A program made the translations under genes and the position numbers. Shown here in pieces: positions 1 through 7,112 of a DNA stretch of 30,170 nt. The stretch's first letter is position 1. Every line of letters begins with the position of its first letter. Source of the stretch: a virus; IMG/VR virus record IMGVR_UViG_3300032291_000988, positions 1-30,170 of that record, one strand, 5' to 3'. The notes beneath the pieces were generated by a model, which did not search any database, was not told where the DNA came from, and worked only from the letters and a program-made list of their open reading frames with translations.

Positions 1-690
1 ATAACCGTATACTGCAATGACAATGCGGCAAATATAAAACAAACAAGAATTAAAAGAAGTTGGATGGATAAGACTTATGATGCTCATGCCTATCATTGTT
101 TTCCAATGACAATTGCAAACTCTATTGGGTATGAAATATCTTTTCCAGAAGATATAGTATTTATTTGGGATGGAATAAATAATTCAGAATCTGATCATAT
201 AAAAATACTACAAGGTGAAAGATATTGCTACAACACAAGAGCAAATGCCTCATTAAGTTTTAAAACTGGATTAATTATAAAAAGTACAGAAGACATTACA
301 ATGCTTCATATGCCAGTGCCAAACTATTTTAATGATGGATATCAAGCATTTACAACATTGATAAGTACATCTTTTTATTCTTCAGAGTTTCCAGTTGCTA
401 TAAGGATATTAACTCCTAATAAAAAAATAGTAATAAAAGCAGGAGAGCCTATAGTAACCTTGCTACCAGTATCACTAAGTAAAATGTCTGATGTAGTTAT
501 GAATATAGAAAAATCAAACTTCAACAAAGATTTTTATAATTATGTAAATGAAAAAGTAGACGCTGCAGCAACCATAAATAAGGCTGGCAATTGGACAAAT
601 TGGTATAGAGATGCAACTGATCATAAAGGTAAAAATTTAGGAAATCACGAAGTAAAATCTTTAAAACTAAAAGTTATAGACAACAGATAG
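1..690 (+). CDS. DUF6065-like protein, 5' end cut by the window
   Basis: The reading frame is open from base 1, so the ATG at 64 is probably internal: the residues just upstream (KRSW) join it to give RSWMD, followed by AYHCFPMTIANSIGYEI. From memory this matches the conserved R-x-WMD ... Y-R-C-L-P-L-x-I-A-N ... G-W-E-I core of DUF6065, a family of unknown biochemical function. The C-terminal half (PVPNYF ... IKAGEPIVTLLPVSL) looks like a beta-sandwich or cupin-like half and can be aligned by eye with the same part of the next gene, suggesting an ancient duplication. No catalytic residues or membrane segments are recognised. Six bases separate it from the next gene, so the two are probably cotranscribed. 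The function is unknown; a role in modification or in virion chemistry is only a guess from the neighbours. The family call is moderate. Confidence 0.6.
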   Translation: MTVYCNDNAANIKQTRIKRSWMDKTYDAHAYHCFPMTIANSIGYEISFPEDIVFIWDGINNSESDHIKILQGERYCYNTRANASLSFKTGLIIKSTEDITMLHMPVPNYFNDGYQAFTTLISTSFYSSEFPVAIRILTPNKKIVIKAGEPIVTLLPVSLSKMSDVVMNIEKSNFNKDFYNYVNEKVDAAATINKAGNWTNWYRDATDHKGKNLGNHEVKSLKLKVIDNR

Positions 691-696
691 GAAAAT

Positions 697-1434
697 ATGG
701 ATACGCAAAAAGCAAGGTTTATAAGTAACAAGTCTTGGATGGCTAAGAATTATAAATCTTTATCTACTCCAGTACCATCTTCAAAAAGTCTTCCTGAGTG
801 GTATATAAATGCTGATAGGTACGCTAAAGATCCAGAGGGCAAACACTACAAGGAGCCAGACAATGGTAAAGTCTTAACTTGGAAATCGTGTCATGCTTTT
901 TTTGATGCAATGATAAGTGGGTATATGGTTAATACTCCATGTGATGTTGAGTTTTATTTAAATAAAGAAAATAAGATAGCAGCAAAGATTGAAGATATAA
1001 AAAATAAACATTTCGTTGAGCCAAGAACCCCTATGAATCAGTTTTATCAACCAGATGGGTATTACCTAGATCACTTTGCTTGGTTTATAGATTGGGGAGT
1101 AGAACTGCCAGTAGGATACAGTGCTTTGTATTTAACACCAATGAATAGGTTTGATTTACCCTTTATAAATACACAAGGAATTATAGACAACGACAAAGTA
1201 AACCTATCTGGGTCTCTTCCATTTTTTATCAGAGAAGGTTTTACTGGAGTTATACCTAAAGGAACACCGTTTGTTCAAATATTTCCATTTAAAAGAGAAA
1301 GTTGGGAGCACGAGATAGTTATAGAAGATCCTAGAAAGATAAATGAAAAAAATCAAAAGAATGCAACAAAATATAGGGTGCCAAATGGCGGGGTATATAA
1401 AAATGAAGTTTGGGAAAAAAGAACCTATAGATAA
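697..1434 (+). CDS. DUF6065-related hypothetical protein, probable paralogue of the preceding gene
   Basis: The ATG at 697 has AGGA a few bases upstream. The 245-residue soluble protein has an N-terminal region with P-x-W-Y and then K-S-C-H-A-F-F-D-A-M-I-S-G-Y, a pattern I associate with uncharacterised phage proteins. Its C-terminal half carries YLTPMNRFDLPF, then GFTGVIPKGTPFVQIFPF, which lines up with the PVPNYF ... IKAGEPIVTLLPV segment of the gene before it. The pair therefore looks like tandem, diverged paralogues of a DUF6065-type beta-rich fold. The stop codon directly abuts the stop codon of the convergent sulfotransferase gene (1434/1435), leaving no room for a dedicated terminator. 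There is no signal peptide or membrane segment. The biochemical function is unknown; a real coding gene is very likely, the family link less so. Confidence 0.6.
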   Translation: MDTQKARFISNKSWMAKNYKSLSTPVPSSKSLPEWYINADRYAKDPEGKHYKEPDNGKVLTWKSCHAFFDAMISGYMVNTPCDVEFYLNKENKIAAKIEDIKNKHFVEPRTPMNQFYQPDGYYLDHFAWFIDWGVELPVGYSALYLTPMNRFDLPFINTQGIIDNDKVNLSGSLPFFIREGFTGVIPKGTPFVQIFPFKRESWEHEIVIEDPRKINEKNQKNATKYRVPNGGVYKNEVWEKRTYR

Positions 1435-2190
1435 CTAGATACTATTCCACAATCTAATATCTATATCATTTAAATTTAATATCTTCTGTATTTGACTATC
1501 TGTTATATTATCTTGAATATATTTGCTTAGTTGAGATGTTTGCTTTTTATCCCCTTTATTAGGATGTTTAGAGTATATTAAATTTGTATTAAACTCATCA
1601 TTTAGTAGTTTGTATAGATTGTTCATAAAGGTATCCATATCTTCCATCTTTCCAACTAAGATCATAGAATCCAACATATTCTTTGCATCAATATACTTTG
1701 GTTCTTTTGTATCTATTCCAAAACCAGTACCCCAAAAAAACTTCATTTCTAACGGATCTTCGCTTTGTTTAATATCTTTACCATTCATTTTTATATTATC
1801 TAAAGATACATTTGTTAAAAATCTTGCTTGTAGGTTATTTTTTAAAGCATAGTTCTTTGAGTCATCAAATAACCACTCATCAAATACACGCAAAGAGTCC
1901 TTTTGCCTTATTGGAAAGTAAAGCATTGCAAAATGACTAATAACCCTGGTAACTGGATTTCTGAGGGTGGTAAATGATCTAATGTCTGGATTAATCAATA
2001 GTGGCTCTATACCAAAATGACCATGTATAAAATCAGAGTTTAAAACCATATCTGGATTAGGCTTATCAAACAAGTACATATAATCTATTGAATATTTTTT
2101 AATATTAGTATTCTCTATGCCAGATAAAATTAAATTGTTTTCTATATAACTACCACCAGTTTTAGGAATATGAAAATGATAAAAGGACAT
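1435..2190 (-). CDS. Sulfotransferase family protein (PAPS-dependent type)
   Basis: This 251-residue protein begins with FHIPKTGGS (residues 6-14), the 5'-phosphosulfate-binding loop of PAPS sulfotransferases. It continues with DFIHGHFG (residues 53-60), resembling the catalytic H-G-H region of the Sulfotransfer_2/heparan-sulfate 2-O-sulfotransferase type, and TTLRNPVTRVISHF (residues 74-87), the 3'-phosphate-binding R-x-P ... S element. Members move sulfate from PAPS to a hydroxyl, often on a carbohydrate. The start ATG lies immediately after the stop of the upstream oxygenase gene with no clear ribosome binding site, so translation is probably coupled. Length and motif order look complete. 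The acceptor is unknown; a virion or host surface glycan is plausible given the glycosyltransferase nearby. It cannot be told whether it modifies phage or host material. Confidence 0.8.
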   Translation of the reverse strand: MSFYHFHIPKTGGSYIENNLILSGIENTNIKKYSIDYMYLFDKPNPDMVLNSDFIHGHFGIEPLLINPDIRSFTTLRNPVTRVISHFAMLYFPIRQKDSLRVFDEWLFDDSKNYALKNNLQARFLTNVSLDNIKMNGKDIKQSEDPLEMKFFWGTGFGIDTKEPKYIDAKNMLDSMILVGKMEDMDTFMNNLYKLLNDEFNTNLIYSKHPNKGDKKQTSQLSKYIQDNITDSQIQKILNLNDIDIRLWNSI

Positions 2191-2760
2191 TTATACTAAC
2201 CAGGTTACAACCGAATATCTAATCCCACTAGTTACTTCTTCAACAGAATGTCTATAAATATAGTTTGATGGAAAGATAATAAGTTGATTGCTCTTAGGTT
2301 TAATAGAAACATCAAGTGCTTGAAAAGTTATTGTTCCACCTTCATAGTTATCATTAATAAAGTAAACCAATGATATTGTTCTATCAACACCTGGAACCTG
2401 ATCAACATGCTCATCAAATTTTTGACCAACTCCGTATCTTAAAAGGCTATATTCGTAATGATTTTCTGTATACACTTTATATCTATTAAAGTAATCATTT
2501 ATTGCTGGAGAAAAACTTTGTGTTAACAAGTTAGATAATTTATTTTTTGAGGATGTTTCATCAAGCATATTTTTACTGTACGGTATTCGCGATATGTCAG
2601 TATCTCTAGAATTATAATCTTTAATTGATTTATTGTTTGACAAAACTGCTGCTTTTTTCCACACTAATTCATTATCATTTACTAAACTATCTATTATTGT
2701 GTTATCTTTAATTACATTGTTATACGATACAAGTCCAAGACCTAATTCTTTTATTTCCAC
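2191..2760 (-). CDS. 2-oxoglutarate/Fe(II)-dependent oxygenase (prolyl 4-hydroxylase-like)
   Basis: The protein has the facial triad of the double-stranded beta-helix oxygenases: H118-x-D120 within FDEHVDQVPGVDRTIS and H171 in IYRHSVEEV, with R181 (GIRYSVVTW) as the 2-oxoglutarate carboxylate ligand. The intervening LVYFINDNYEGG and KPKSNQLIIFPS are typical of the P4H/PKHD group. These enzymes hydroxylate a substrate with O2 and 2-oxoglutarate; the substrate here is unknown. At 189 residues it is a short, complete, single-domain form as is common in phages. Translation starts at GTG (2760) with AGGA five bases upstream; the next ATG lies far inside. It is the first gene of a two-gene minus-strand unit with the sulfotransferase, driven by the minus half of a divergent promoter. 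Confidence 0.85.
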   Translation of the reverse strand: MEIKELGLGLVSYNNVIKDNTIIDSLVNDNELVWKKAAVLSNNKSIKDYNSRDTDISRIPYSKNMLDETSSKNKLSNLLTQSFSPAINDYFNRYKVYTENHYEYSLLRYGVGQKFDEHVDQVPGVDRTISLVYFINDNYEGGTITFQALDVSIKPKSNQLIIFPSNYIYRHSVEEVTSGIRYSVVTWLV

Positions 2761-2780
2761 ACGGTTCCTATCTTTATATA

Positions 2781-2809
2781 ATTATATCATTCTAGGTTAT
2801 GTTTGACAA
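2781..2809 (-). promoter_or_regulatory. Minus-strand promoter of the oxygenase-sulfotransferase pair
   Basis: On the minus strand TTGTCA (bases 2809-2804) and a consensus TATAAT (2786-2781) are separated by exactly 17 bases. The expected transcript start, near 2774, gives a leader of about 14 bases containing AGGA before the GTG start at 2760. The -35 box shares five bases with that of the oppositely oriented promoter. Confidence 0.7.
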
Positions 2810-2831
2810 GCATCTAACAATGCTGTACAAT
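2803..2831 (+). promoter_or_regulatory. Strong plus-strand promoter of the holin-like gene
   Basis: TTGACA (2803-2808) and TACAAT (2826-2831) are separated by exactly 17 bases, a near-consensus housekeeping sigma-factor promoter. Transcription should start near 2838, giving a leader of about 21 bases that carries the AAAGGAGG ribosome binding site (2847-2854). Confidence 0.75.
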
Positions 2832-2858
2832 TGCTTATATGTTCTTAAAGGAGGACAA

Positions 2859-3101
2859 ATGGAATCAGTACTAAATAAAGCAGTTTTGAGTTCCGCTCTT
2901 AACGCTTTTGTAATTACCTTAATTGGTAAGTTTGTTGAATCAGGTGCAGACGTATCTGCTTTAACAGGCGATGTAGTGAGTAACGTACTAAATGCAGCAG
3001 TGACTGCAGCAGCATGGGTAGTTATCCGTGCAGTTAATCCAAAAGATACAAAATTTGGAATCGGTGCTGTAGCACCAAAGACTACTTCCAAAAAGAAATA
3101 A
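2859..3101 (+). CDS. Small two-helix membrane protein, putative holin
   Basis: The start is the ATG at 2859, four bases after AAAGGAGG. An upstream in-frame ATG at 2799 is rejected because it overlaps the promoter. The 80-residue product has two hydrophobic stretches, about residues 8-26 and 39-59, joined by a short polar turn (ESGADVSALTGD), and a lysine-rich tail ending in SKKK. Small size, two helices and a basic C-terminus are what is known of many phage holins, which open the cell membrane so that a muralytic enzyme can act. A membrane-anchored hydrolase gene lies about 1.1 kb away, which supports a lysis role, but no specific family signature is recognised. It is a self-contained transcription unit with its own promoter and terminator, hence probably made in large amounts. 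It could instead be a small membrane protein of another role. Confidence 0.6.
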   Translation: MESVLNKAVLSSALNAFVITLIGKFVESGADVSALTGDVVSNVLNAAVTAAAWVVIRAVNPKDTKFGIGAVAPKTTSKKK

Positions 3102-3111
3102 GTCTTAAATT

Positions 3112-3139
3112 AAGGGGGTAGTTAATTCTGCCCCCTTTT
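3112..3139 (+). terminator. Rho-independent terminator after the holin-like gene
   Basis: AAGGGGGTAG (3112-3121) pairs with CTGCCCCCTT (3128-3137) through 10 base pairs including one G-U, around a TTAATT loop, and the arm runs into TTTT. It lies 11 bases after the stop codon. Confidence 0.85.
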
Positions 3140-3144
3140 ATAAT
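3139..3144 (+). promoter_or_regulatory. Possible -10 box for the glycosyltransferase gene
   Basis: A perfect TATAAT starts on the last T of the terminator tract and would give a start near 3151, a few bases before the ATG at 3157. No convincing -35 is seen (GGGTAG at 17 bases), so support is the -10 box plus the same arrangement at two other sites in the window. Confidence 0.35.
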
Positions 3145-3156
3145 AGAAAGAGAAAA

Positions 3157-4248
3157 ATGTCAAAACCTACCCTTTGTTATTTAACGTATGATTGGTCATG
3201 GGGAACCAAACCACTACAGCCTAATGGTTGTGCATGGTATCGATGCTTTCTTCCAATGGAAGAGTTAAAGAAAAAAAACTGGGAAGTTGGAATGGGATTT
3301 CCTGGCTTTCACCCAGAACATGGATTTGGATTATTAATACCTGAAAAAAAAGCGGTACATGGTTGGGATATTGTTTTATTAAAACTAATGATGTTAGATA
3401 GTATTGTTGAAAACATTCCAAGAGCCAAAGAAACTGGTCAAAAAATAGTTATTGATATTGATGATCACCATGCTGGACTAGAGCCAACAAATATGGCCTA
3501 CATAGCAACAGACCCAAAAACTAATCCAAAAAATAATAGAGAACACTACTTTAAATCAATGGAGTTAGCAGACGCACTTATTACATCAACCCCATTCTTA
3601 TATGATTATTATAAAAAACAATATCCAGATAAACCAATATATCTTGTTCGTAATGGTGTTGACCCACAATATTTCGGAATGAGAAAAGATAAGTCTGGTG
3701 CATTTCCAACAATTGGATGGGTTGGTGCAACCCCTTGGCGTTCAAGTGATTTAGAAACTTTAAATCCTTTTGTAGGAGAGTTTATTGAAAAAAATAAACT
3801 TAGATTTCATCATTCTGGATCTATCATTAATGCTCCAACAGTTCAAGAACAAATGGGTATTCCTGTAAAGAGTTTTTCATCTCAACCAATGAAACCAATA
3901 TTAACTTACAAAGAATTGTTTAATAGAATTGACATTGGACTAGTTCCACTAAATACTGTTGAATTTAATCGTGCAAAATCTTTTATTAAAGGACTTGAAT
4001 ATGCTGCTGCTGGAGTGCCTTTCATTGCAGAAGATATGGAAGAATATTCATACCTTCACAGTGAATATGGACTTGGCAGGGTAGCAAAAACAAAAGACCA
4101 ATGGTTATCTCATTTAGAAGATTTAAAGAATCCAAAAACAAGAAATATTGAAAGACAGAATAACTATAAACTATTAAAAGAATTTCATACTATGGAAGTA
4201 AGAGGGCAAGATTGGGATGAAGTTTTTAGAGAGATTAGAGAACTTTAG
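3157..4248 (+). CDS. Glycosyltransferase, GT-B fold (GT4-like)
   Basis: The 363-residue protein has the two-domain layout of GT-B glycosyltransferases. The N-terminal half carries NGCAWYRCFLPMEEL and then VIDIDDHHAGLEPTN, a D-x-D-D segment seen in many phage-encoded members. The linker has VRNGVDPQYF, the usual entry into the C-terminal domain, followed by IGWVGATPWRSSD. The nucleotide-sugar site is FNRAKSFIKGLEYAAAGVPFIA (about residues 269-290), corresponding to the E-x7-E loop region of GT4 enzymes. It should transfer a sugar from an activated donor to an unknown acceptor, acting in the cytoplasm; virion protein or host surface glycosylation are both possible. It lies just after the holin terminator and its end overlaps the convergent hydrolase gene by four bases. 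No strong ribosome binding site is seen (GAAAGAG only). Confidence 0.85.
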   Translation: MSKPTLCYLTYDWSWGTKPLQPNGCAWYRCFLPMEELKKKNWEVGMGFPGFHPEHGFGLLIPEKKAVHGWDIVLLKLMMLDSIVENIPRAKETGQKIVIDIDDHHAGLEPTNMAYIATDPKTNPKNNREHYFKSMELADALITSTPFLYDYYKKQYPDKPIYLVRNGVDPQYFGMRKDKSGAFPTIGWVGATPWRSSDLETLNPFVGEFIEKNKLRFHHSGSIINAPTVQEQMGIPVKSFSSQPMKPILTYKELFNRIDIGLVPLNTVEFNRAKSFIKGLEYAAAGVPFIAEDMEEYSYLHSEYGLGRVAKTKDQWLSHLEDLKNPKTRNIERQNNYKLLKEFHTMEVRGQDWDEVFREIREL

Positions 4249-4754
4249 TACCAACCGCGTTTATATCTAAAATCCCAAGCCTTACAACCATCACCATAAA
4301 TAACTTTTACGTATTTAACCATTGCATCAATTTGAGTATATGGGTTTTTAGTTTTTGTATGATCTACTAATCCCCAAGTACTGTCTAAGAATTGACCAAT
4401 GCCAAATGCTGTTGATTTAGGATTCTGTGCCAAAGGATTCCATTTGCTTTCTTTATCAATAATATTAAAATAACAAGATTCTTCTCTTTCTGGAATGATG
4501 CCCTTTAGGTATTCTTGATAAGCGGCAATTGCAAGGTCAGATTTAGGATCTTCAAAGTTAGCCTTAGTTCTTGCTGCAGTACCGCTAGAAGCCTCTCTAG
4601 CGGCTTGTACGGCCCCTAAAACACTTGAAGTGGTCTGTCCTTCTGGGACGACCACTAACGGTTCTGCGGGGTATAAAATATATGACCTATCCAGTCGATT
4701 TATATAAGTTCCAATAACAATAAATGCCATTAATGCTAATAATACTTTCTTCAT
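4245..4754 (-). CDS. Signal-anchored SLT-type peptidoglycan hydrolase (lytic transglycosylase-like)
   Basis: Residues 3-16 (KVLLALMAFIVIGT) form a hydrophobic N-terminal segment after MKK, a signal peptide or signal anchor. A linker of about 60 residues leads to the catalytic domain: IIDKESKWNPLAQNP (E102 the likely catalytic acid), then STAFGIGQFLDSTWG, and a C-terminal C157-K-A-W ... R-G-W-Y. This is the SLT/lysozyme-like goose-type layout, and the C-x-A-W ... W-Y ending is typical of actinobacterial proteins of this group. C94 and C157 could form a disulfide outside the membrane. It should cut the glycan strands of peptidoglycan and is the best lysis-enzyme candidate here. The ATG follows AAGGAGG by six bases, and a promoter lies upstream. 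With an N-terminal export signal it may be secreted or released from the membrane when the holin acts. A virion-entry role is less likely. Confidence 0.8.
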   Translation of the reverse strand: MKKVLLALMAFIVIGTYINRLDRSYILYPAEPLVVVPEGQTTSSVLGAVQAAREASSGTAARTKANFEDPKSDLAIAAYQEYLKGIIPEREESCYFNIIDKESKWNPLAQNPKSTAFGIGQFLDSTWGLVDHTKTKNPYTQIDAMVKYVKVIYGDGCKAWDFRYKRGWY

Positions 4755-4794
4755 AAGTTACCTCCTTGAAGAAGAGATTCTTAGTTACTAGACT

Positions 4795-4823
4795 AGTATA
4801 ACCCTTTTATTCCCTAAAATCAA
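4795..4823 (-). promoter_or_regulatory. Minus-strand promoter of the peptidoglycan hydrolase gene
   Basis: On the minus strand TTGATT (4823-4818) and TATACT (4800-4795) are separated by 17 bases. The predicted start, near 4788, gives a leader of about 34 bases with AAGGAGG (4767-4761). The -35 lies just past the stop of the small gene upstream, so this gene can be driven alone. Confidence 0.65.
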
Positions 4824-4828
4824 CCTTT

Positions 4829-5068
4829 TTATAAATTTTCGTTATTTTTATCTAATATAAACTTAGTAATAGTATTTTTAATAGTGTTTGTAACATTTAT
4901 TCCTGGATAAAAAATTGAATCACACGTTATACACTCAAAGTAAACTTCATCTTTAGAGTTAACTCTAGTAACAACAGTATCATCAAGATCAAAAGGACAA
5001 TTTATTTTACCAACTAAGCCTTTATTAACTAAATCATTATAAAATGTTACTTCCTGGACTGATAACAT
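4829..5068 (-). CDS. Small hypothetical protein with a Cys pattern like a zinc ribbon
   Basis: The 79-residue product is not recognised as a known family. C24-P-F-D and C46-I-T-C49 give a C ... C-x2-C arrangement, which could be a partial or degenerate zinc ribbon with a fourth ligand elsewhere (a D in CPFD or DCDS is possible). The rest is beta-strand and short helix in style, without membrane segments. The ATG at 5068 follows AGGAAGG by about eight bases on the minus strand. It is transcribed away from the ribonucleotide reductase gene, with 74 bases between the two starts, and toward the hydrolase gene. I see no strong minus-strand promoter in front of it. Coding status is likely on ribosome-binding site and placement; function unknown. 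Confidence 0.6.
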   Translation of the reverse strand: MLSVQEVTFYNDLVNKGLVGKINCPFDLDDTVVTRVNSKDEVYFECITCDSIFYPGINVTNTIKNTITKFILDKNNENL

Positions 5069-5071
5069 GTA

Positions 5072-5100
5072 TTGACCTTCCTAATAAACTCGTGTAGAAT
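5072..5100 (+). promoter_or_regulatory. Promoter of the ribonucleotide reductase gene
   Basis: TTGACC (5072-5077) and TAGAAT (5095-5100) are separated by exactly 17 bases. A start near 5107 leaves a leader of about 36 bases carrying AGGAG (5127-5131). The -35 sits four bases from the divergent small gene's ATG. Confidence 0.65.
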
Positions 5101-5142
5101 ACTATTATCCCATAAAATCAAAAACTAGGAGTTGTATTATTT

Positions 5143-7083
5143 ATGTCATTTATTAACGAAAACGGATCAATCACAGATCCATATAAGAATTTTATTCACA
5201 TCTCAAGATACGCAAGATGGATTGAAGATAAAGGTCGCAGAGAAACCTGGGTAGAAACTGTAGATCGTTATGTCAACTTTATGAAAGATCATTTAATATT
5301 AAATTATGGCTATAGCCCAAATGCAAAAATATTTGACGAAGTAAGAGATGCAATTTTAAATCATAAAATTATGCCTTCAATGAGAGCCTTGATGAGTGCT
5401 GGTCCAGCATTAGAACGAGATCACATCGCAGCATACAACTGTTCTTTTATTGCCATAGATAGTCTAAGAGCATTTGACGAAGCAATGTACATTTTAATGA
5501 ATGGAACAGGAGTTGGATTTAGCGTTGAGTCTAAATATGTTGACGAACTTCCTATTATTGCTGAATCATTTAATCAAACAGAAACTACTATTATTGTAGA
5601 AGATTCTAAACTTGGTTGGGCAAAAGCATTTAAAGAATTAATTGCATTACTATCACAAGGACAAGTTCCAAAGTGGGATATGTCAAAAGTTCGTCCAGCA
5701 GGTGCTAGATTAAAAACTTTTGGTGGTCGTGCTTCTGGACCTGGGCCACTTAGTGCATTATTTACATTTACAGTTGACACATTTAAAAATTCTGCAGGAC
5801 GTAGATTAAAACCAATTGAAGCACATGACTTAATGTGTAAGGTTGGAGAGGTTGTGGTTGTTGGCGGAGTACGCCGTTCTGCATTAATCTCACTTTCTAA
5901 TCTTGATGACTTTGAAATGGCCAAGGCTAAAAGTGGCTCTTGGTGGGAAAAAGAATCACAAAGATCATTAGCAAATAATTCTGCTGTATACAACACAAAG
6001 CCAAATACTGCTCAGTTCTTACGTGAGTGGAGAAACTTATATGAATCAAAGTCTGGTGAAAGAGGAATTTATAATATTGACTCAGTTCGTAAACACGTTG
6101 AGTCATTTGGAAGAAGAGACGCTTCCTTAGTGGCTGGAACAAATCCTTGTGGTGAAATTATTCTTCGCCCAAATGAATTTTGTAATTTAACAGAAGTGAT
6201 TATTTCTGCAGAAGACATAAAAGAAGATTTAATAGAAAAGGTCAGACTTGCTACTATACTAGGAACATGGCAATCTACCTTGACTAACTTTAAATATATT
6301 AGAAAAACATGGAAAGATAATTGTGAAGAAGAAAGACTTCTTGGAGTATCTTTAACAGGAATCTACGGAAACAAGATTACTTCAACTGCAGGAAAAGCAT
6401 TAGAACAGTTATTGACTGATATGAGATTAGAGTCAGTAAGAATTAATGACGTAGAAGCAAAAAAATTAAACATTAATCCTTCTGTCTCAATTACTTGTGT
6501 TAAGCCTTCTGGTACTGTAAGTCAATTGGTCGGGGTCTCAAGCGGTATTCATCCATGGTATTCAGAATACTACATTAGAAGTGTTAGAGGATCAAACAAT
6601 GATCCACTTACTCAATTCTTAAAAGATTCTGGAATTCCAAATGAACCAGATGTTATGAAGCCTGATGAAACAACAGTATTTTATTTTCCTCAAAAGGCTC
6701 CAAAGAACGCAACAATAACAAAAGATTTAACAGCCATAGATCATCTAGAAATGTGGAAAATTTATAGAACATGCTGGACAGAACATAACCCTAGCGTTAC
6801 TGTTAATGTTCACGAAGATGAATGGTTAAGAGTAGGTGCATGGGTTTTTGATAACTTTGATTCAATTGGTGGTATATCTTTCTTACCATCGAGTGAGCAT
6901 ACTTATAAGCAAGCCCCATATCAAGAAATTTCTAAAGATGAATATGAAGAATGGGTAAAGAAATCTCCTTCAAATATTCAATGGGAAATGCTATCTATTT
7001 ATGAAAAAGAAGATGGAACTACTGGCACACAAGAATTATCCTGTGTTGCTGGGGTATGTGAAATAGTCGATATTACTAAATAG
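5143..7083 (+). CDS. nrdJ: Class II (adenosylcobalamin-dependent) ribonucleotide reductase, monomeric type
   Basis: The 646-residue protein reduces ribonucleotides to deoxyribonucleotides for phage DNA synthesis in the cytoplasm. Its key residues match the monomeric Lactobacillus leichmannii RTPR type: C100 (AAYNCSF, the C119 equivalent), N334-P-C336-G-E338 and C347 (N406/C408/E410/C419, with the same 11-residue spacing between the two Cys), and a C-terminal swinging pair C634-x4-C639 (C731/C736, same spacing). MNGTGVGFSVES and KPSGTVSQL are further barrel signatures. It is shorter than the 739-residue model enzyme, as is common in phage versions. There is no intein or frameshift. No glycyl-radical site or small-subunit gene is present, consistent with a B12-dependent mechanism, so the host must supply or import cobalamin. 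The gene is monocistronic with its own promoter. ATG at 5143, AGGAG 11 bases upstream. Confidence 0.93.
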   Translation: MSFINENGSITDPYKNFIHISRYARWIEDKGRRETWVETVDRYVNFMKDHLILNYGYSPNAKIFDEVRDAILNHKIMPSMRALMSAGPALERDHIAAYNCSFIAIDSLRAFDEAMYILMNGTGVGFSVESKYVDELPIIAESFNQTETTIIVEDSKLGWAKAFKELIALLSQGQVPKWDMSKVRPAGARLKTFGGRASGPGPLSALFTFTVDTFKNSAGRRLKPIEAHDLMCKVGEVVVVGGVRRSALISLSNLDDFEMAKAKSGSWWEKESQRSLANNSAVYNTKPNTAQFLREWRNLYESKSGERGIYNIDSVRKHVESFGRRDASLVAGTNPCGEIILRPNEFCNLTEVIISAEDIKEDLIEKVRLATILGTWQSTLTNFKYIRKTWKDNCEEERLLGVSLTGIYGNKITSTAGKALEQLLTDMRLESVRINDVEAKKLNINPSVSITCVKPSGTVSQLVGVSSGIHPWYSEYYIRSVRGSNNDPLTQFLKDSGIPNEPDVMKPDETTVFYFPQKAPKNATITKDLTAIDHLEMWKIYRTCWTEHNPSVTVNVHEDEWLRVGAWVFDNFDSIGGISFLPSSEHTYKQAPYQEISKDEYEEWVKKSPSNIQWEMLSIYEKEDGTTGTQELSCVAGVCEIVDITK

Positions 7084-7112
7084 CAACATGCTAAAATAGA
7101 CTAGAGGTAAAA

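Noticed and set aside
2799-2858. Upstream in-frame ATG (2799) as start of the holin-like gene
   Set aside because: It lies before and within the TTGACA-17-TACAAT promoter, whereas AAAGGAGG precedes the ATG at 2859; a transcript from that promoter would not include 2799.
5143-7083. Intein or frameshift in the ribonucleotide reductase
   Set aside because: The active-site Cys, NPCGE and C-terminal Cys pair have family-like spacing and the frame is uninterrupted.
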